DNA of 11,644 nt, taken from positions 1 to 11,644 of the forward strand of contig CAZYBT010000083.1 in NCBI GenBank assembly GCA_964645755.1, in the 5' to 3' direction. Numbering within the stretch: the first letter of the stretch is position 1; the number at the start of each line of letters is the position of its first letter. Source of the DNA: VMCP01 sp964645755 (lineage in GTDB: Bacteria; Bacteroidota; Bacteroidia; NS11-12g; UBA955). The notes beneath the pieces were generated by a model. The model ran no database searches. It was not told where the DNA came from and worked only from the letters and a program-made list of their open reading frames with translations. Position numbers and translations under genes: made by a program. Below, piece after piece: positions 7,980-11,644 of the stretch.

Positions 7980-9515
7980 ATGAAGAATCGTTTATTTAAG
8001 TGTTTACATTTATTCGTTTTTATTGTTTTCCCATTGATTGCAATGGCACAAAATAAAAAAACAGTTCCGAGAGAATATCATTCACTTTATGGAAAAAAAC
8101 AAGGAAAAGGTGCAGAAAGAACTTGGTATAATTTTCAATTGAACGCTGACGAAAAACGAATTTTTGATACCGTACAGTATCGCACGTTTCAATATTTTTG
8201 GGATGGTGCAGAACCGAATTCCGGATTAGCTCCTGAGAGAATTCACATGGATCATATTTATCCAGAAAATGACCAACATATTGTTACGACCGGCGGGAGT
8301 GGATTTGGCGTGATGGCCATAACTGCTGGGTATTATAGGGGGTGGATTAGCCAAGCTCAATACCTCAATAGAATGGGTAAAATTATAGATTTTTTGGCAA
8401 CTTGTGATCGGTTTCATGGTGCATGGCCACATTGGTTAGATGGAAGAACAGGTAAAGTTAAGCCGTTCTCAAAATATGATGATGGTGGCGATTTGGTGGA
8501 ATCAAGCTTTTTAATGCAAGGTTTGTTGTGCGTGAAGGCGTTTTTAGAAAAAAATATTCCGGTTGAAAGTGTTCGAAAAGGTAAAATTGGACCTGCTCAT
8601 TTAGGAAAAATCAATGGTACACTCAATGAAAACAAACAGAACATCATCGAGCAAATTCAGAAATTTTGGAACGAAATGGAATTTGATTGGTATACAAATG
8701 GAAAAAAGGTTTTGCATTGGCATTGGAGTCCCAACCATGGTTGGAAAATGAACTTTGGGGTTCGTGGATACAACGAGTGCTTGATTATGTATGTTCTTGC
8801 AGCGAGTTCACCAACACACGCAATTTCAGCCGACGTATTCCATTTAGGTTGGGCTGATTCAGGTAGGATTGTGGCTCAGAAGAGAACACATTATGATAAA
8901 TATTCTTTAAAGTTACATCATCAGGGGAATCTGCCTCACGGTGGTCCATTGTTTTGGGCTCATTATTCATTTTTGGCGCTGAATCCTTTGGGTTTGTCGG
9001 ATGGGTATTGTAATTATGGGGAAGAAAATTGCAATCAAACCATGATGAATATGCGTTGGTGTAGTAATAATCCATTGAAATTTAAAGGATATAGTGATAG
9101 TTCTTGGGGACTTACCGCAAGTTATTCAGTGCGGTTTTATGCGGCACATGCACCAGATAGCGTGAATGATGTTGGTGTCATTTCGCCAACTGCTGCATTG
9201 TCGTCTTTTCCATACTCTCCATTGTGGTCAACAAAAGCAATGGTAAAATGGTATAAAACAAAACCAGAATTGTTTGGAAGGTATGGATTTTATGATGCTT
9301 TTTCAGAACACGATAATTGGATGAAGCCTCAATATTTGGCAATAGATCAAGGACCAATTGCAGTGATGATGGAGAATTATCGAAGTGGATTGTTTTGGGG
9401 ATTGTTTATGTCGGACAAAGACATTCAACGCGGGATTTCTAAACTCGGTATGGTTGTAAATCCATCAAGTGTTTCTTGGAGGATACCGGTTTTTAAAATG
9501 CCGAATTCAGATTAA
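7980..9515 (+). CDS. Secreted GH144-type (PF10091 'glucoamylase') glycosidase
   Basis: 511 residues with signal peptide (about 1-24, ending IAMAQ) and an (alpha/alpha)-barrel-type family 'putative glucoamylase' fold, the family that contains GH144 endo-beta-1,2-glucanases. Visible conserved blocks: FQYFWDGAEPNSGLAPER, TTGGSGFGVMAI, YDDGGDLVESSF (D167, D171, E174), HWHWSPNHGWKMNF, RGYNE (E266), HGGPLFWAHYSFLALNPLGL, VISPTAALSSFPYSP, and AIDQGPIAVMMENYRS. D167, D171, E174 and E266 match the spacing pattern of acidic residues I remember for the Chitinophaga pinensis enzyme, allowing an insertion of about 23 residues near 190-215. Products would be sophoro-oligosaccharides, suited to the GH3 enzyme of this window. 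It is divergent from the esterase operon and has a decayed paralogue at 1125-1581. Family is firm; the exact glucan linkage is inference. Confidence 0.9.
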   Translation: MKNRLFKCLHLFVFIVFPLIAMAQNKKTVPREYHSLYGKKQGKGAERTWYNFQLNADEKRIFDTVQYRTFQYFWDGAEPNSGLAPERIHMDHIYPENDQHIVTTGGSGFGVMAITAGYYRGWISQAQYLNRMGKIIDFLATCDRFHGAWPHWLDGRTGKVKPFSKYDDGGDLVESSFLMQGLLCVKAFLEKNIPVESVRKGKIGPAHLGKINGTLNENKQNIIEQIQKFWNEMEFDWYTNGKKVLHWHWSPNHGWKMNFGVRGYNECLIMYVLAASSPTHAISADVFHLGWADSGRIVAQKRTHYDKYSLKLHHQGNLPHGGPLFWAHYSFLALNPLGLSDGYCNYGEENCNQTMMNMRWCSNNPLKFKGYSDSSWGLTASYSVRFYAAHAPDSVNDVGVISPTAALSSFPYSPLWSTKAMVKWYKTKPELFGRYGFYDAFSEHDNWMKPQYLAIDQGPIAVMMENYRSGLFWGLFMSDKDIQRGISKLGMVVNPSSVSWRIPVFKMPNSD

Positions 9516-9524
9516 ATAATAAAA

Positions 9525-9560
9525 AAACAAAGGGTAGAAAATGAATTCTACCCTTTGTTT
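9525..9560. terminator. Bidirectional intrinsic terminator
   Basis: Perfect 15-bp stem: 9525-9539 (AAACAAAGGGTAGAA) pairs with 9546-9560, with the 6-base loop AATGAA. On the minus strand the hairpin is followed by a run of T (complement of 9518-9526), a classical terminator for the DUF4476 gene; on the plus strand the T-rich end of the stem follows GH144 by about ten bases. It separates two convergent genes. Confidence 0.88.
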
Positions 9561-9620
9561 GGAAAAACTAAACTAAACTATTATACTTATAACTTTGAAA
9601 TGATTGTTTTATTTTGTTTT

Positions 9621-10172
9621 TTATCGAATAAAACGGTCTAGTTCATCGATACTACTTGAAAATTGAAACGCTGAATTTACTTGGTAGTAATTTTCAGGGT
9701 CTAAACAAAATCCATAAGCAAATTTGGCAAATTCTAAACGGCTACTTTCATATCCAAATTCCATCATGATGTTGCCGATTTGATCGGCAGAATAGGCATT
9801 CCCACGAACAGCTTGTTTTGCAATAATTAATTTGTCGCTTTCGAAACTTGCATCTCTTAATTGATAAATTAGCTCGTCGAAATGGCTATAACTTCCATGT
9901 CTATTGCCGTTGTTGTAATGGTTACAACCACGATTATGATTACAAATATTGCATTGGTTGAGTATTACCCTTGGTCTAGGCGATAGACAAACAGGTGACC
10001 TTCTCACTGGAATACCAACGTTTACTCTAATTTGAATAGGAGCTCGGTGGGTTCTTACAACAACGCCTCTATTGTGATTATGATGATGGTTGTTTCTTCC
10101 ATGATGATGTCGTTGTGCGTTTGCTGCTCCAAATAGAGAAACAGCGAGTCCGAGTAAAAGCATGTTTTTCAT
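9621..10172 (-). CDS. Secreted His/Cys-rich DUF4476 protein
   Basis: 183 residues: signal peptide (1-20, MKNMLLLGLAVSLFGAANAQ), a His/Asn/Arg-rich stretch (H22-24, H29-31, H33, H42), a Cys/His cluster at 74-97 (C74-N-I-C77-N-H79 ... C83-N-H85, H92, H97), then a DUF4476 domain (about 97-183) recognised from DSxKLxxAKQ-like SDKLIIAKQ, a predicted start of helix DQIGNIMMEFGYESSRLEFAKFAY, and a C-terminal FSSSIDELDRFI. DUF4476 has no established activity. The twelve histidines and four cysteines in the mature N-terminal half suggest binding of a transition metal outside the cytoplasm, which is inference from composition. The start is fixed by a very good Shine-Dalgarno sequence. The gene is divergent from a TonB-dependent receptor and terminates against GH144. 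Confidence 0.85.
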   Translation of the reverse strand: MKNMLLLGLAVSLFGAANAQRHHHGRNNHHHNHNRGVVVRTHRAPIQIRVNVGIPVRRSPVCLSPRPRVILNQCNICNHNRGCNHYNNGNRHGSYSHFDELIYQLRDASFESDKLIIAKQAVRGNAYSADQIGNIMMEFGYESSRLEFAKFAYGFCLDPENYYQVNSAFQFSSSIDELDRFIR

Positions 10173-10180
10173 AATGTGTT

Positions 10181-10189
10181 CTCCTTTCT
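10181..10189 (-). promoter_or_regulatory. Strong Shine-Dalgarno for DUF4476 gene
   Basis: On the coding strand AGAAAGGAG is followed by eight bases and then ATG (10172-10170). This is close to ideal for pairing with the 16S rRNA 3' end and stands out because none of the other five visible starts in the window shows a comparable site. Confidence 0.8.
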
Positions 10190-10235
10190 TATGATGGTAT
10201 ATTCAAATGACGTGCCAAACTTTTGAAAGTTACAT

Positions 10236-10252
10236 AAAACATTTAATGTTTT
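10236..10252. promoter_or_regulatory. 17-bp perfect palindrome, candidate operator
   Basis: AAAACATT-T-AATGTTTT: two exact 8-bp half-sites around one base, lying in the 213-bp divergent region between the DUF4476 gene and the receptor gene. The form is that of a dimeric repressor site; which regulator would bind is unknown. It is 64 bp upstream of the DUF4476 start and 133 bp upstream of the receptor start, so it could control either. Confidence 0.45.
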
Positions 10253-10321
10253 GAATGCATGACTTGAATGTTAAATAATTGTAAAAGGTATAGCGCTGAA
10301 TATTATCGAATGGTTCGGATT

Positions 10322-10344
10322 GGCATTTTAAACATAAAAATGCC
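10322..10344. repeat. Short inverted repeat upstream of receptor gene
   Basis: GGCATTTT (10322-10329) and AAAATGCC (10337-10344) form an 8-bp stem with a 7-base loop. No T-run follows on either strand, so it does not look like a terminator. It may be an operator or 5'-leader hairpin of the receptor gene, whose ATG is 41 bp further on. Confidence 0.4.
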
Positions 10345-10385
10345 TTAACAATGCAGTAATACATCGGTTCTTATTTTGTAACCGT

Positions 10386-11644
10386 ATGTTAAAGAAAGTT
10401 TTTATTTTATGCATGAGTTTGTTTGCCAGCGTACAATTGTGGTCACAAACTTCATCATTGGTTGTAGGTAAAGTACTATCGGAAGAAGGTAAGCCGCTTG
10501 CTGACGCTGTTGTTGTATTCAAAAACACACCTTCGGTGCTCAGTGATGTTGACGGTAAATTCAATGTAAGTGTTCAGATTGGCTCTACAGAATATGTTTG
10601 TTTTGCAGCAGGGTTTGATACGCTTACAGAGAAATTTGAAGTAAATGCTGAGAATAATTTTGTCACCATTGTTTTGTCGAACACACAAAAAATGATTGGG
10701 GTAGATATTCAAGCAAAAAAGAAAGTTAAAGCAAATACGGTAACAATGGCCATTGAAACAAAGAAAATGGCTGCTGGAATGGTTGAGGCTATTAGTGCTG
10801 AAGATTTTCAAAAAACAAACATCAGAACCACTTCAGATGCTTTGAAACGAATTCCTGGTGCGACAATTATGGATGGAAAATTTGCCAATATCAGAGGAAT
10901 GTTCGATCGATATAACGCTGGATACTTAAATGGTGCTCCTTTGCCAAGTACAGAAAGCGATAGAAAAGCATTCTCTTTTGATATCATACCTGCTGCGTTA
11001 CTCGATAATATTATTGTGGTTAAATCTGCCACGCCCGATGTAATTGGAGATTTTGGTGGTGGAATTATTAAAATCAACACAAAGAGTATTCCAGAAAAAT
11101 TAAGTCAAAACGTATCCATTGGTTTTCAATACAACACCATTACCACATTTCAAGATGTGAAATCGTTTGAAATGGTAGGAACTGAGTTTATTGGTATTCC
11201 AGCTACTGCGCATAAAATTCCAGAGTTAAATTCGATGAAACCTGGATCTTCGGCCACTGTGAATGTTGCCGAAACGAAGAAATTTAATAACGATTGGAAA
11301 ATACACAATGTGCAACCTTTATTAAGTCCTAGATTTAGCTATTCAATAGGTAAACCTTTTAAACTGGGTAAAAAAGAACTTGGTTTCTTGGTGAGTGTGA
11401 ATTATGCATTGACACAGAAATATAGCAGAGGACTTGTTGAAAATAGAGACTATGGTACGAATTACGTGTATAAAAGTTTCAATGACGATATATATGGTAC
11501 CAATGTTCAAAATGGTGGGATCGCAAATTTATCCTTCAAAATCAACAATAAAAACAGAATTGATTTTCGTAATCTGTTAAGTTTAACATACGATGCAAAT
11601 ACCACTGTGAGAAATGGTATTTCAGATAAAGACAATGATTTGTA
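10386..11644 (+). CDS. TonB-dependent receptor, 3' truncated
   Basis: The frame starts at ATG 10386 and is open through 419 codons to the window edge. Order: signal peptide (1-21, MLKKVFILCMSLFASVQLWSQ), a carboxypeptidase-regulatory-like domain (about 24-100; VVGKVLSEEGKPLADAVVVF, then SDVDGKFNVSV), a plug domain (about 130-235; TSDALKRIPGATIMDGKFAN, IRGMFDRYN, LNGAPLPSTESDRKAFSFD, IPAALLDNIIVVKSATPD, GDFGGGIIKINT), then the first barrel strands. Such outer-membrane receptors import large or scarce ligands (metal chelates, vitamins, glycans) with TonB energy. It is not a typical SusC: no SusD is seen and the plug is of the general receptor kind, though the missing 3' side could alter that. 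It is divergent from the His/Cys-rich DUF4476 gene, which hints at a metal-related ligand, as inference only. Confidence 0.92.
   Translation, partial: MLKKVFILCMSLFASVQLWSQTSSLVVGKVLSEEGKPLADAVVVFKNTPSVLSDVDGKFNVSVQIGSTEYVCFAAGFDTLTEKFEVNAENNFVTIVLSNTQKMIGVDIQAKKKVKANTVTMAIETKKMAAGMVEAISAEDFQKTNIRTTSDALKRIPGATIMDGKFANIRGMFDRYNAGYLNGAPLPSTESDRKAFSFDIIPAALLDNIIVVKSATPDVIGDFGGGIIKINTKSIPEKLSQNVSIGFQYNTITTFQDVKSFEMVGTEFIGIPATAHKIPELNSMKPGSSATVNVAETKKFNNDWKIHNVQPLLSPRFSYSIGKPFKLGKKELGFLVSVNYALTQKYSRGLVENRDYGTNYVYKSFNDDIYGTNVQNGGIANLSFKINNKNRIDFRNLLSLTYDANTTVRNGISDKDNDL

Noticed and set aside
10322..10344. Terminator upstream of the receptor gene
   Set aside because: No T-run follows the stem on either strand and no gene ends there.
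10328..11080. Three minus-strand frames of 78-111 codons
   Set aside because: They are antisense to the receptor gene, whose signal peptide and plug motifs clearly define the real coding strand.
1..11644. CRISPR array, tRNA, rRNA, insertion sequence or phage genes
   Set aside because: No regularly spaced repeats, cloverleaf-like segments, transposase motifs or phage proteins were seen on either strand.

Overview
The window is AT-rich DNA that looks like a Bacteroidota (Flavobacteriia or Chitinophagia-like) genome, probably a draft or metagenome scaffold because it contains a run of ten N. The evidence is: secreted proteins whose signal peptides end in ...AQ; a TonB-dependent receptor with an N-terminal carboxypeptidase-regulatory-like domain; a Bacteroidota-type outer-membrane porin; a DUF4476 protein; and mostly no Shine-Dalgarno sequences before the starts.

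Layout. (1) 2-946 (+) is the 3' part of an outer-membrane porin. (2) 947-1597 holds a nested inverted repeat and then a decayed gene. That gene keeps a signal-peptide-like start and, in another frame, only the last fifth of a GH144/'glucoamylase'-type enzyme. (3) 1598-3877 (+) is a complete BglX-type GH3 beta-glucosidase. (4) A bidirectional terminator near 3894-3930 separates it from a tight minus-strand operon read 7913 to 3928: a secreted alpha/beta-hydrolase esterase, a secreted GH31 alpha-glucosidase (crossed by the N gap), and an OsmC-family peroxiredoxin. (5) Divergent from this operon across 66 bp is a complete GH144-type enzyme (7980-9515, +), an intact paralogue of the decayed gene. 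(6) After a second bidirectional terminator (9525-9560) comes a secreted His/Cys-rich DUF4476 protein (9621-10172, -) with a strikingly strong Shine-Dalgarno sequence. It is divergent from a TonB-dependent receptor (10386-end, +, 3' truncated). A perfect 17-bp palindrome lies between the two.

How the parts may fit. GH144 endo-beta-1,2-glucanases release sophoro-oligosaccharides, which GH3 beta-glucosidases of the BglX type can take to glucose. The GH31 enzyme and the esterase would add removal of alpha-linked glucose and of acyl groups. A reasonable inference is a small glucan-degradation locus, possibly for substituted or alpha-1,6-closed beta-1,2-glucans made by other bacteria, without a SusC/SusD pair inside the window. 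The DUF4476/receptor pair looks like a separate unit. I see no tRNA, rRNA, CRISPR array, transposase or phage gene. No obviously new system is proven here. The best leads are the GH144 decay next to an intact paralogue, the GH144-GH31-esterase combination, and the His/Cys-rich protein opposite the receptor.
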